A stretch of DNA of 64,000 bases from Shewanella psychrotolerans (GCF_019457595.1 NZ_CP080419.1:1178001-1242000), one strand, 5' to 3'. Counted from the first letter of the stretch, positions 31,851 to 41,032 are shown. Made by a program: numbers and translations. The notes: generated by a model not told the origin, from the letters alone.

Positions 31851-34685
31851 ATGAAGAAATGGATATTAGCAGCGGCAATCTCGGCTGCGCTAACGGGTTG
31901 TGTCTCATCTAGTTTACCCACAGCTTTGCCTCAAGGCGTTTCGCTTATCGAGAGTGTTAAGGTTGCTGATTCAAGTGTTGGCATTGCTTATAAGAAGTAC
32001 CAACTAACGAATGGCTTAACCGTTATCTTGCATCAAGACCGTTCCGATCCATTAGTTCATGTAGATGTTACCTATCATGTTGGTAGTGCTAGAGAGCTTC
32101 CCGGTCGCTCAGGGTTTGCTCATCTTTTCGAACATATGATGTTCCAAGGATCTGAAAACGTCGCTGATGAACAGCATTTCAAAACCGTGACCGAAGCGGG
32201 TGGTAGTCTTAACGGTACTACCAACACAGATCGTACCAACTATTTTGAAACGGTTCCGAGTAATCAGCTAGAAAAAATGTTGTGGCTCGAGTCTGATCGT
32301 ATGGGGTACTTGCTACCGGCATTAACCGATAAAAAGTTCGAGGTGCAGCGGGAAACGGTTAAAAACGAGCGTGCACAACGTATCGACAATCAGCCTTATG
32401 GCAGAATGAATGAGCGTTTTAACCAAGCATTTTATCCCGTTGGCCATCAGTATTCTTGGCCTGTGATTGGTTGGCCTGAAGATTTAGACCGCGCTAATGT
32501 TGAAGATGTTAAGCATTTTTTCCAAAGATGGTATGGACCAAACAACGCCACGTTGACAATCGGTGGTGATTTTGATGAACAGCAGGCTCTAGCTTGGATA
32601 AACAAGTATTTTGGTGAGATCCCTCGTGGTCCAGAAGTTACAGCTGAACAGAAGAAACTGGTCACTCTAGACAGTACGCGTTATATCTCGATGGAAGATC
32701 GGGTTCATTTACCTTTGTTACGTATTGCGTTTCCTACCGTTTATGCAAGCCATAAAGATGAAGCTGCGCTCGATCTGTTATCAAATATTATCGGTGGAGG
32801 CCCAACGTCGCTGGTATATAAAAATCTTGTGAAAGATGGTTACGCCGTGCAAGCGGGTGTGAGTCACCCATGTCAAGAGCTCGCTTGCCAGTTTTCTATC
32901 TATGCTTTAGCTAATCCGGCCCGCGGCGGTCAGTTGAGTGATATCGAACAGCGCGTTAGAGAGTCAATTGCCGAGTTTGAGCAGCGTGGCGTGACCGATG
33001 ATGACCTACAAAAAGTTAAAGTGCAGTTTGAGGCCAATACCATTTTTGGGCTGCAAAGTGTTAAAGGTAAGGTATCAACCTTAGCATTAAATCAGACCTT
33101 TTTCGGTAATCCTGACATGATAGCTTATGATCTTAATCGTTATGCCAATGTCACCAAGGAAGATGTTATGCGCGTCTTTAATACTTATATTAAAGATAAG
33201 CCTATGGTTGTTATGAGCGTCGTACCTGAAGGGCAAAAACAGTTAATCGCCCATGAAGATAATTACCTTGCGCCGGCACCGCAAGTCGCACAAACCGCGG
33301 TATCAGGCATTGAAGAGGTTAAAGTTGCTAGCGCTTCATTCGATCGCAGTGTAATGCCTAGCGCCCAAGCGGCCCCTGTCATCACGGTTCCCAGTTTATG
33401 GACCACAAAGCTGGCTAACGGTATTGAGGTGATGGGCACCACAAGTACCGAGACGCCAACAGTGGAGTTGTTAATTTACCTTAATGGTGGTCATCGTCTC
33501 GTCGATGTGGAACAAGCCGGACTTGCGAGCTTAACGGCTTCGTTGCTCAATGAGTCTACAGCGCTTCATAGTACCGAAGAGCTTGCCCAAGCGTTAGAGA
33601 TGTTAGGCAGTTCGGTTAGTTTTGGCGCGAGTACTTATCAGAGTTATATCAAAGTGTCGGCGCTGACATCTCATATCGATGAGACATTGGATATCGTGCA
33701 AGAGAAGCTATTTAAACCAGGCTTTAATGCAGCAGATTTTGAACGTGTTAAGCAGCAGCATCTGCAGAGCTTGCAACATATGCAGTCAGATCCAAACTAT
33801 ATTGCCGATAGTGGTTTCGATGCGTTGCTATTTGGCCTAGATAATCCATTAGGTGTGAGTACTCAAGGTTCATTTGAGAGCGTGTCTGGATTAACGCTTG
33901 ATGATGTTAAAGCCTTTTATCAGCAGCAATATCGTGCTGGTAATGCGCAGGTCATTGCGGTCAGCGATCTTAATCAAACTCAGATGCTTGCCAAGTTAAA
34001 GGGGTTATCCCAGTGGCAAGGTGAGGCAAGTCAGGTCCCCGTTCTAGCTAAGTTGCCTACATTAGAGACTGGCACGGTATACATAATTGACAAACCAGAT
34101 GCCGCTCAGTCAGTCATTAAAATTGGTAAGCGCTCTATGCCCTATGACGCTACGGGAGATTACTTTAAATCTTATCTGATGAACTACCCGTTAGGCGGGG
34201 CGTTTAATAGCCGTATTAATCTTAATCTACGTGAGGATAAAGGTTATACCTATGGTGCAAGAAGTTACTTTAATGGCGGCAGCGAAACGGGAGTTTTCGA
34301 AGCATCGGCTAGTGTGCGCAGTGATGTCACAGCTCAAGCCTTAGTTGAATTTGTAAAAGAGCTAAAAGATTATCAGGCAAATGGCATTACTGATAAGGAG
34401 TTAGCCTTTATGCGAAACTCTATCTCTCAAGCGCAGGCGTTAGACTATGAAACGCCTTATCAAAAGGCCGGGTTTATGCGTCGCATTCAACGTTTTGGAC
34501 TCGATGCTAACTTTACGACGGCCCAATCGAAGATCATTAACAGTATCTCGAAAGAGGAGCTTAATCGCTTGGCGAGCAGTGAGCTTAATCTTAACGAAAT
34601 GGTAATGTTAATTGTTGGCGATAAAGCGAAAATAGAAGCAGACATTAAAACCTTGGGCTATCCTGTGAAAACTTTACAGTTGTAA
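31851..34685 (+). CDS. M16-family zinc metallopeptidase, lipoprotein
   Basis: This 944-residue pitrilysin-type protein has a lipoprotein signal whose lipobox LTGC places the lipidated Cys at 17. The N-terminal half has the inverted zinc motif HLFEH (91-95) and the downstream Glu in ETVKNERAQ. The second half (from ~505, SLWTTKLANGIEVMG) is a second M16 pair with no zinc motif, including the pseudo-active NLREDKGYTYGARSYF. It probably sits on the outer membrane facing the periplasm and degrades peptides. AGGAGCAAAAATT precedes the ATG. Confidence 0.93.
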   Translation: MKKWILAAAISAALTGCVSSSLPTALPQGVSLIESVKVADSSVGIAYKKYQLTNGLTVILHQDRSDPLVHVDVTYHVGSARELPGRSGFAHLFEHMMFQGSENVADEQHFKTVTEAGGSLNGTTNTDRTNYFETVPSNQLEKMLWLESDRMGYLLPALTDKKFEVQRETVKNERAQRIDNQPYGRMNERFNQAFYPVGHQYSWPVIGWPEDLDRANVEDVKHFFQRWYGPNNATLTIGGDFDEQQALAWINKYFGEIPRGPEVTAEQKKLVTLDSTRYISMEDRVHLPLLRIAFPTVYASHKDEAALDLLSNIIGGGPTSLVYKNLVKDGYAVQAGVSHPCQELACQFSIYALANPARGGQLSDIEQRVRESIAEFEQRGVTDDDLQKVKVQFEANTIFGLQSVKGKVSTLALNQTFFGNPDMIAYDLNRYANVTKEDVMRVFNTYIKDKPMVVMSVVPEGQKQLIAHEDNYLAPAPQVAQTAVSGIEEVKVASASFDRSVMPSAQAAPVITVPSLWTTKLANGIEVMGTTSTETPTVELLIYLNGGHRLVDVEQAGLASLTASLLNESTALHSTEELAQALEMLGSSVSFGASTYQSYIKVSALTSHIDETLDIVQEKLFKPGFNAADFERVKQQHLQSLQHMQSDPNYIADSGFDALLFGLDNPLGVSTQGSFESVSGLTLDDVKAFYQQQYRAGNAQVIAVSDLNQTQMLAKLKGLSQWQGEASQVPVLAKLPTLETGTVYIIDKPDAAQSVIKIGKRSMPYDATGDYFKSYLMNYPLGGAFNSRINLNLREDKGYTYGARSYFNGGSETGVFEASASVRSDVTAQALVEFVKELKDYQANGITDKELAFMRNSISQAQALDYETPYQKAGFMRRIQRFGLDANFTTAQSKIINSISKEELNRLASSELNLNEMVMLIVGDKAKIEADIKTLGYPVKTLQL

Positions 34686-34713
34686 TTGACGACTTAGCCC
34701 CAATATAGACCTA

Positions 34714-34751
34714 GCGGTGATTCTTTATATGGATCGCCGCTTTATTTTTTT
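34714..34751 (+). terminator. Terminator after the M16 peptidase gene
   Basis: GCGGTGAT and ATCGCCGC pair (one G-T) around an 11-nt loop, followed by TTTATTTTTTT. Confidence 0.82.
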
Positions 34752-34863
34752 CCTTGCCATATATCTAGTCCAAGGGCTATTTTGTGGTGATGGTGAAAGC
34801 AATGCAGCTTTTTACAGGTCTAGCCTGTAAATGATCACACAAAAGCAATGAGAGACACAGATA

Positions 34864-36453
34864 TTGAACTCTTTCAATGAAGTTATTGACCTACTTAATG
34901 ATGAGCAGGGACGAGATGCACTAAATGGGATGTTACGAGGAATTGAGCGTGAAGCATTGCGTATCGAACCATCGGGACATCTTGCAACGGACAAACATCC
35001 ACAAAGTTTAGGTGCCGCGCTAACGAATTCGCGCATCACCACAGACTACAGTGAGTCGTTGTTAGAGTTTATTACGCCAGTGCATCAAAATATTGATACT
35101 TTATTGACTGATTTGACTCAGACCCATGCGTTTACCGTACGTAACTTAGGTAAACAGCAGTTGTGGCCAGTGAGCATGCCTTGTTATGTCGGTGATGTGG
35201 CCGATATTCCGATCGCTGACTATGGCAGTTCTAATACGGGACAATTAAAGCGTTTATATCGCAAGGGATTAACTTACCGTTACGGCGCGCAGATGCAGAT
35301 CATCTCTGGTGTGCACTTTAACTTTTCGGTGTCTGATTCATTATGGGATCGTTTATATCAAGCGTCCGATAAACGCCTAAGTCGTTGTGATTTTATCTCT
35401 GAATCCTATTTTGGTTTGATCCGCAACTATCGTCGTCTAGTATGGGTATTACCCTATCTTTTTGGCGCGTCACCTGCACTTTGTGGTTCATTTATTAAGG
35501 ATCAAAAAACCGATTTAGCGTTTGAAAAGCTAGGTAAGGGGACGCTTTATCTTCCCTATGCCACATCGCTTCGTATGAGCGATTTGGGGTATACCAATAA
35601 AGAGCAAGAGCGCTTAAATATCAGCTATAACTCCCTTGCTGAGTATCTCGAAGGAATAAACGCTGCGATTAACATGCCTTCAACCCATTTTGAACAGATC
35701 GGGGTCAAGGTCGATGGCGAATATCGTCAGCTTAATGCGAATGTGCTGCAAATTGAAAACGAATTTTACTCACCCATTCGTGCTAAACGAGTTGGTCTCA
35801 GCGGTGAAAAACCATCTGAAGCGTTAGCGCGAGCTGGGGTCGAATATATTGAGGTTCGGGCATTAGATGTTAACCCATTTAGTCCGCTTGGTATCGATGC
35901 TGATCAGGTTCGTTTTCTCGATCTATTTTTATTACACTGCTTGCTCAGTCCATCAGCAAAAACCGATCCTCAAGGTGAGCGAGAAATTAGCCAGAACCTT
36001 AATGCTGTTATCATTGAAGGACGTAAACCGGGATTAAGTTTGAATCGCGACGGTGATTCAGTATCGATGAACACATGGTTAAACGAACTTTTTGATGAGT
36101 TGAGTTCAGTGGCTAAGCTACTTGATGGTGAGCAGCAAGATTATCAGCAAGCGCTTGCTCATTGGCGAGCGGCAGTTGACGATCCATCTCAAACGCTATC
36201 GGGTAAGATCTTGGGTGAGTTATTATCGAGCCAAATTGACCATAGCTATTGGGTTAAGGAGCTCGCCGAGCGTTATTATCAACAGTTGCTGGACTATCCC
36301 TTATCACCTGAAGTTGAGCAAGATTATGTTCGCGCGGCTGAAAAATCATGGCAAGTTCAAGCGCAAATGGAAGCCGAGTCTAAGGTAAGTTTCGAGCAGT
36401 ATCTGTTCGATTACTTTGCCAAAGTTCCAGCAGAAATCGAGCATGTTGGATGA
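34864..36453 (+). CDS. gshA: Glutamate-cysteine ligase GshA
   Basis: This 529-residue enzyme performs the first, rate-limiting step of glutathione synthesis. The N-terminus aligns with E. coli GshA from LRGIEREALRIEPSGHLAT, with DYSESLLEFITPVHQNIDTLL and WPVSMPCYVGD following. No ATG exists before residue 23, which is too late, so the TTG at 34864 is the best start; GAGAGACA lies ~10 nt upstream. A TTG start on a rate-limiting enzyme suggests modest translation. The stop overlaps the next lipoprotein gene by 4 nt. Confidence 0.94.
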   Translation: MNSFNEVIDLLNDEQGRDALNGMLRGIEREALRIEPSGHLATDKHPQSLGAALTNSRITTDYSESLLEFITPVHQNIDTLLTDLTQTHAFTVRNLGKQQLWPVSMPCYVGDVADIPIADYGSSNTGQLKRLYRKGLTYRYGAQMQIISGVHFNFSVSDSLWDRLYQASDKRLSRCDFISESYFGLIRNYRRLVWVLPYLFGASPALCGSFIKDQKTDLAFEKLGKGTLYLPYATSLRMSDLGYTNKEQERLNISYNSLAEYLEGINAAINMPSTHFEQIGVKVDGEYRQLNANVLQIENEFYSPIRAKRVGLSGEKPSEALARAGVEYIEVRALDVNPFSPLGIDADQVRFLDLFLLHCLLSPSAKTDPQGEREISQNLNAVIIEGRKPGLSLNRDGDSVSMNTWLNELFDELSSVAKLLDGEQQDYQQALAHWRAAVDDPSQTLSGKILGELLSSQIDHSYWVKELAERYYQQLLDYPLSPEVEQDYVRAAEKSWQVQAQMEAESKVSFEQYLFDYFAKVPAEIEHVG

Positions 36454-36878
36454 GCGTAACTAAAGTATTGTTGAGTATATTATTTATCTTATCTGGCTGT
36501 GCTTCTGAGCCAGATAAGACTAATACCTGCGGTACGGTTTCAGGTTATTTGATGCCAGACAATGAAAATGGTTTGTATCGGGTAGTGGTGACTCATTTAA
36601 ATGGCAAGGCGGTGATCTCTCGACCTAATTATCAGTTACCACCAGGTCAATATGAGTTTACGGTGGCTGAACTTATTGATTCACCGCGCTTAAAAGTAAA
36701 GTTAGCCGCTCGTCAAACCAAGACGCTATCCATAGATGTTAGAGCCGATCAACGTTATCACCTCGCGGCGAAATTTAACCAAGATAAAATCTATCGTGGT
36801 TTAGATACCGATTATTGGCAACCTGTTATTTGGAGCCAAGAGTCTCATCAATGCGAGTTTCTCCATCACAGCCAATGA
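36450..36878 (+). CDS. Hypothetical lipoprotein coupled to gshA
   Basis: This 142-residue protein starts MSVTKVLLSILFILSGCASEP, a lipoprotein signal with LSGC (Cys ~17). The mature part is beta-rich (YRVVVTHLNGKAVISRPNYQLPPGQYEFTVAEL) and resembles a single small beta-sandwich of the PEGA type. A further cysteine pair (~27 and ~135) might form a disulfide. The ATGA overlap with gshA implies translational coupling. No specific function is recognised. Confidence 0.8.
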   Translation: MSVTKVLLSILFILSGCASEPDKTNTCGTVSGYLMPDNENGLYRVVVTHLNGKAVISRPNYQLPPGQYEFTVAELIDSPRLKVKLAARQTKTLSIDVRADQRYHLAAKFNQDKIYRGLDTDYWQPVIWSQESHQCEFLHHSQ

Positions 36879-37044
36879 TAAGTAGACACAAATAATCAAG
36901 CTCGCAAACTGTTTCTTATCAGTATGTAGTCCTTAGTTCGTTAACCGAGAGATGCCCTAAACGCTTCACTCGTTGCAAACAATCAGGTTTTGTATGTTCC
37001 CGACATACTTAAGACATTCCCTCTATCCTTAGTGGTCAGATGTT

Positions 37045-37200
37045 GTGAATGTCTTTAATGCGCGACCCTATGGATATAGGAGGTATGGAAACCAATACTT
37101 CTGTGACCGAGGAGCAATGAAAGACCTTGCTTCATCAGCGCTAACCTTTAGCGCTAAATCGTCGCTGAGCGATCACCTCTTATGCTAATGGGGAGTATTA
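37045..37200 (+). repeat. Dispersed repeat, copy related to 44799-44963
   Basis: From GTGAATGTCTTTAATG through the GCGCTAA..TTAGCGC and TCGCTGAGCGATC hairpins this stretch matches the copy at 44799 with scattered differences. The right terminus (TATGCTAATGGGGAGTATTA) is degenerate. The rest of the gap from 36879 shows no gene. Confidence 0.8.
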
Positions 37201-37352
37201 GCTTGCTTACCTGCTTTTGTTGTAATTTAGCTAAATAAACAAGTCGGCATGCATGTTTTATGATCAAATCCTTTGGCTAATTTTATTGATTATCCTAGAT
37301 TTCGATGTGACACTAGCGCTTTGATTCGGTTAATTTTTCGGTATAACTCAAT

Positions 37353-37970
37353 ATGAAACATCTTGTCACACTGTTGTTTGCTATGCTGACCATCATGGTT
37401 AGTGGGTGCGCAACTTCGCCTCCAAAAGATCCTGAAAATCTCTGTGCTATCTATCAGGAAAACCGAGATTGGTACAAGGCTGCGGTTAATACAAGAGAAA
37501 AATGGGGCGTTCCAGTACACGTTCCGTTAGCGATGATGTATCAAGAAAGCTCCTTTAAACATAACGCCGCGCCGCCGATGGAATATTTTTTAGGCTTTAT
37601 CCCGATTGGTCGAGCTAGCGATGCCTATGGCTATGCTCAAGCTAAAACCATGACTTGGGATGATTACGTGAGAGAAACCGGCAACTCATGGTCGAGCCGA
37701 AGTGATTTTGATGATGCAATGGATTTTATGGGATGGTTTGTATATAAAACCCATAAAATTAATGGTGTCTCTAAATGGGATGCTCGTAATCAATATCTTA
37801 ACTATCATGAAGGGTGGGGTGGATATAAACGAAAAACCTATCGCCAAAAGCAGTGGTTGATAAAAGTGGCAGATAAAGTCGATAGCCGCGCTAAGCGCTA
37901 TGCTGCCCAATATCGTACCTGTCAGGAGGATCTCGATTCGTCTTGGTTATGGCGATTATTTTTTGGATAA
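37353..37970 (+). CDS. Lytic transglycosylase-like (SLT domain) lipoprotein
   Basis: This 205-residue protein has the lipobox VSGC in its N-terminal signal (lipidated Cys ~19). LAMMYQESSFKHNA supplies the catalytic Glu and ESSF signature of SLT lysozyme-like domains; DAYGYAQAKTMTWDDY matches the GYAQ/GLMQ motif, and the end has NYHEGWGGYKRKTY. It should cleave or bind peptidoglycan from the inner face of the outer membrane. It is monocistronic, between two repeat copies. Confidence 0.86.
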   Translation: MKHLVTLLFAMLTIMVSGCATSPPKDPENLCAIYQENRDWYKAAVNTREKWGVPVHVPLAMMYQESSFKHNAAPPMEYFLGFIPIGRASDAYGYAQAKTMTWDDYVRETGNSWSSRSDFDDAMDFMGWFVYKTHKINGVSKWDARNQYLNYHEGWGGYKRKTYRQKQWLIKVADKVDSRAKRYAAQYRTCQEDLDSSWLWRLFFG

Positions 37971-38002
37971 CGCTATTTGATGATGGTGTTCGGCTAATTA
38001 TA

Positions 38003-38261
38003 CCAATCAGTATAAGAAAGTGATCTACTCAGCGTGTTTTTTGGCAACTAATTCAAGGCGAATGGACGGTGGAATGGTCACTCCCTTGTGAGGCCGTTCA
38101 ACGCAGAAGTAGGAAGCCAAAAACACGCCTAACAGGCGAGTTTTAGCGCTTTCGATGCTGTGTTAACGAGTTTGACCGTAGAACAACTATGCTCTTCACT
38201 CGTTGCCTTGCCTCATAAGCGCTAAATTCTCGCTGAGCGATCACATCTTTATACTAATTGG
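38003..38261 (+). repeat. MITE-like element with TA duplication
   Basis: The 259-bp element begins CCAATCAGTATAAG and ends TTATACTAATTGG; the ends are inverted repeats over about 13 bp and each is flanked by TA. It contains no coding frame of note. Inside, GCGTGTTTTTTGGC and GCCAAAAACACGC form another inverted pair. The right module (AAGCGCTAAATTCTCGCTGAGCGATC) is shared with three other loci. Its ends resemble the right end of the IS630 element at 24.77 kb. Confidence 0.85.
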
Positions 38262-38265
38262 TATT

Positions 38266-38295
38266 AAAGGCTGTAAAGATATTACAGCCTTTTTT
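38266..38295 (+). terminator. Terminator-like hairpin after the MITE
   Basis: AAAGGCTGTAA and TTACAGCCTTT form an 11-bp stem with a short loop and T-tract. It is probably the original terminator of the SLT lipoprotein gene, now separated from it by the inserted repeat. Confidence 0.85.
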
Positions 38296-38611
38296 AGTTT
38301 CTACTATTTCGTAAAATGCCTTGGTCAACTTAAGCTGTGATTGCGATAAATCAGTCTAAAATTTGAATATTGATATTAGGGCGAATATATCATGCTAATC
38401 GGGTTACTAGATCTGCTCGTGATAGGTGATTTGGGCTTGACCTGTTTGCTTATGCGAACGAATGAAAACACAATTCAGCGTCATAACATTATGTTTTATA
38501 TGCTTTAGTTGTTGGTGGTTAAGTTATCGATATCTGAGCACTGTTCTAAGACCGATAAAATGACTATAATGCGCGCAAAATAATAGCCATACCCTACAAA
38601 AAGGATAAAAG
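38296..38611. other. Gene-free stretch upstream of the purE paralogue
   Basis: No coding frame or repeat stands out in these 316 bp. A promoter for the following gene is expected here; CAAAAAGGATAAAAG supplies its ribosome site at the end. Confidence 0.4.
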
Positions 38612-39121
38612 ATGACTAAGCCATTTGTTGCAGTATTAATGGGATCTGATTCTGATTTACCAACGATGCAAGCCACCCTGGATGTACTCAAAACCTTCGG
38701 TATCCAATTTGAAGCTAAAGTCACTTCAGCACATCGTACACCTGCGGCGACTCATGCGTATGTTACTGACGCTGAAGCTCGCGGCTGTAAAGTGTTCATT
38801 TGTGCAGCGGGTCTAGCCGCTCACCTAGCGGGCGCCGTTGCTGGTATTACAACTCGTCCTGTCATTGGTGTGCCAGTTGATTGTGGTCCGCTGCAAGGTC
38901 ATGATGCACTATTGTCAACGGTGATGATGCCTGGCGGCGTGCCAGTTGCGACAGTGGCTATTGGTAGTGCTGGTGCTAAGAATGCGGGTTATTTAGCGGC
39001 GCAAATGCTAGCTGTAGGCGATGATGCGCTAGCGGCTGCAGTTAAGGAAGAACGTGCTAAATCGGCAGAAGCAGTTCAAGCTAAAGATGCAAAACTTCAA
39101 GAGAAATTAGCTAGTTTATAA
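38612..39121 (+). CDS. PurE-family protein (AIR carboxylase / N5-CAIR mutase paralogue)
   Basis: This 169-residue protein has the PurE core: VLMGSDSDLPTMQATLDVL, the catalytic loop VTSAHRTPAATHAY, FICAAGLAAHLAGAVAG and GHDALLSTVMMPGGVPVATV. It differs from the second PurE at 50280 in the glycine-rich loop (AAGLAAHLAG against [11 protein letters not shown]) and in a long charged C-terminal helix. It stands alone, not with purK. It could be a carboxylase using CO2 directly or a paralogue with another substrate; sequence alone does not settle this. Confidence 0.88.
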   Translation: MTKPFVAVLMGSDSDLPTMQATLDVLKTFGIQFEAKVTSAHRTPAATHAYVTDAEARGCKVFICAAGLAAHLAGAVAGITTRPVIGVPVDCGPLQGHDALLSTVMMPGGVPVATVAIGSAGAKNAGYLAAQMLAVGDDALAAAVKEERAKSAEAVQAKDAKLQEKLASL

Positions 39122-39137
39122 TTGCTCACCTGATTTG

Positions 39138-39173
39138 AAACGCCGCTAAGTTAACACTTGGTGGCGTTTTTTT
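39138..39173 (+). terminator. Terminator after the purE paralogue
   Basis: AAACGCC and GGCGTTT pair, with an inner AAGT/ACTT pair, followed by a run of T. Confidence 0.88.
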
Positions 39174-39257
39174 GCCTATAACCATCTACTTCAGTTGGTG
39201 GTTGTGAGCGATGAGACTTTGCCCGAAATAAAATGAATGGAAGTTATGCTGTAGGCT

Positions 39258-39363
39258 ATGTTTAATGGCTTATGAGTACACTGACTTGTTTTCAAAGGAT
39301 TGGGTCCATGGAGGCTCGCTATCGTATCTCTGCGATACACGGCTTATAAGCTCATTTAAACAT
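39258..39363. repeat. Imperfect inverted repeat of about 106 bp
   Basis: ATGTTTAATGGCTTATGAG at the left and CTTATAAGCTCATTTAAACAT at the right are imperfect inverse complements. An inner hairpin GTATC-TCTGC-GATAC lies between them. It may be a small mobile repeat or a structured RNA. The remaining sequence to 39726 shows no gene. Confidence 0.5.
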
Positions 39364-39726
39364 GTCCATTTTAGATTCAGTGTTACCTTGAGCTTTACTC
39401 GAAATGCTTTGTAAACTGCTAAATCAGGCATAATTTAGCAGAGTCGATAGGGATATTTACGTTGTCTTGTCAAAGCTGCATTCTTTACTGATATCTTTTA
39501 ACCCTTTTCAGTTGTTTTTCCGTTAGTACTTAAAGATGCGTATCTGTCGCTTATCCTAATTGGTATTAAAAAGTGATCGTTCATATTTTATATGTAATGG
39601 CATTAATTCATATCATTGAATTTATGGACTTATCTATCAAGCATAGACAAACTTAGTTTCTCCGTGCAGACTTTGGATCATCATTAATACGCCGTTACCT
39701 CTTAATGAGGGATTAGGGAGCAAGCC

Positions 39727-40320
39727 GTGAGCAACTTATCGGCAAATGAATTGGTTGAGGATGTCGACCAAAGTTTGATGCATCAATACCGGCAAGGTGA
39801 TCATCGTGCTTTTGAACAACTTTACCTTAAACATAAAGGTGCTTTGTATCGCTATTTTTTAAGGCAAATTGGTGATCAACAATTGGCCGAAGATCTATAC
39901 CAAGAAACTTGGGGCAGGGTGATCAAAGCGGCCGCGGGTTACCAAAGTAGTGCAAAATTCACCACCTGGTTATATCGAATTGCCCATAACTTGCTCATTG
40001 ACCATGTCAGAGCGTTAAAACCTGTAGAATCCTTTACGGATGACTATGGTGAGAATGTTGATGCACAGAGCATATTACCAAGCGATCAAGATTCACCTGA
40101 TCGGCTCGCCTTGGATGATATTAAGGCGAAGATATTAAAACAGTGTATTGCTTTGTTGCCCCATGTTCAGAAGGAAGCCTTTTTACTCAGTGTGGAAATG
40201 GGATTTACCGCGGGCGCGATCAGTGAGATAGCTGACGTGGGTTTAGAAGCGACTAAAAGTCGTATCCGCTATGCTAATCGCGCTCTTAAAGAGTGTGTAA
40301 ATAGTAAATGGCAGGAGTAG
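39727..40320 (+). CDS. ECF-type RNA polymerase sigma factor
   Basis: This is a 197-residue sigma-70 family factor. Region 2 reads FEQLYLKHKGALYRYFLRQIGDQQLAEDLYQETWGRVIKAA and TTWLYRIAHNLLIDHVR. Region 4 is LLPHVQKEAFLLSVEMGFTAGAISEIADVGLEATKSRIRYANRALKE. Regions 1 and 3 are absent, as in ECF factors. The start is GTG at 39727 with GGGAG 8 nt upstream. It lies 4 nt before a membrane protein gene that is probably its anti-sigma factor. Confidence 0.92.
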   Translation: MSNLSANELVEDVDQSLMHQYRQGDHRAFEQLYLKHKGALYRYFLRQIGDQQLAEDLYQETWGRVIKAAAGYQSSAKFTTWLYRIAHNLLIDHVRALKPVESFTDDYGENVDAQSILPSDQDSPDRLALDDIKAKILKQCIALLPHVQKEAFLLSVEMGFTAGAISEIADVGLEATKSRIRYANRALKECVNSKWQE

Positions 40321-40324
40321 CAGT

Positions 40325-41032
40325 ATGAAAGACAACACTCACGAACCGTTATTTGATGAGGAGCTTAAGCGACTCTATCAAATTCAAGCGACAGAGCAGC
40401 CCAGCAAGGCGCTTGATGAGCAGATATTAAACAGGGCTAAATGCGCGATTGAGCCAAAAAGCCCCAAAGTTATCAAGCCCAAGGCTGACTTTTGGCGTCA
40501 GTATCGTTGGTCTATCTCCTCTGCGGCTTCGGTGATGTTGGTGGTGAGCTTGTTATTACTCAATCCTAATAATACTGATGTGGTGATTATGGATGGTGGC
40601 CAGCCACTACCGCAAATAAGTTCAAAAATGATGGCACCGGAAGTCAAGCCACAAGCCTTAGAAATGAAGCCTGCTGAGAGGGCTCAATTTCGCTCGGAAG
40701 ATAATCTATCTAGCGGTGTGAAATCAGAAAATAGTGCAACGCTAAAGCGCGACTCGCAATCGTTGGTGCGTCAGCACTTGGCTGATGATGTGGTTACTGA
40801 AAATACGACTTCGATGAGCCAAGCTAGATCTCAGATTAAGGCGGTAATATCTGATCAACAAGCCATTAATCATCTAGCTCAATTAGTTGATACTCAGCAG
40901 TGGCAGCAAGCCGCAATTTTACTTGCCCGTATAGACAAAGAGCGGCCACAATTATCTCAAGTTGACCATCCACAACATCAACAATGGAAGACGTTAACCG
41001 AGAGTGTTGAATTACATATTCAACCAAAGTAG
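40325..41032 (+). CDS. Probable anti-sigma factor, single-pass membrane protein
   Basis: This 235-residue protein has a cytoplasmic N-terminal segment (~1-60, FDEELKRLYQIQATEQPSKALDEQILNRAK), one membrane helix (~65-80, AASVMLVVSLLLL) and a periplasmic part with a final helical region (INHLAQLVDTQQWQQAAILLARI). No zinc HxxxCxxC anti-sigma motif is present. The role is inferred from the tight spacing to the sigma gene, whose end carries the AGGAG ribosome site. Sequence similarity to known anti-sigma factors is weak. Confidence 0.7.
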   Translation: MKDNTHEPLFDEELKRLYQIQATEQPSKALDEQILNRAKCAIEPKSPKVIKPKADFWRQYRWSISSAASVMLVVSLLLLNPNNTDVVIMDGGQPLPQISSKMMAPEVKPQALEMKPAERAQFRSEDNLSSGVKSENSATLKRDSQSLVRQHLADDVVTENTTSMSQARSQIKAVISDQQAINHLAQLVDTQQWQQAAILLARIDKERPQLSQVDHPQHQQWKTLTESVELHIQPK

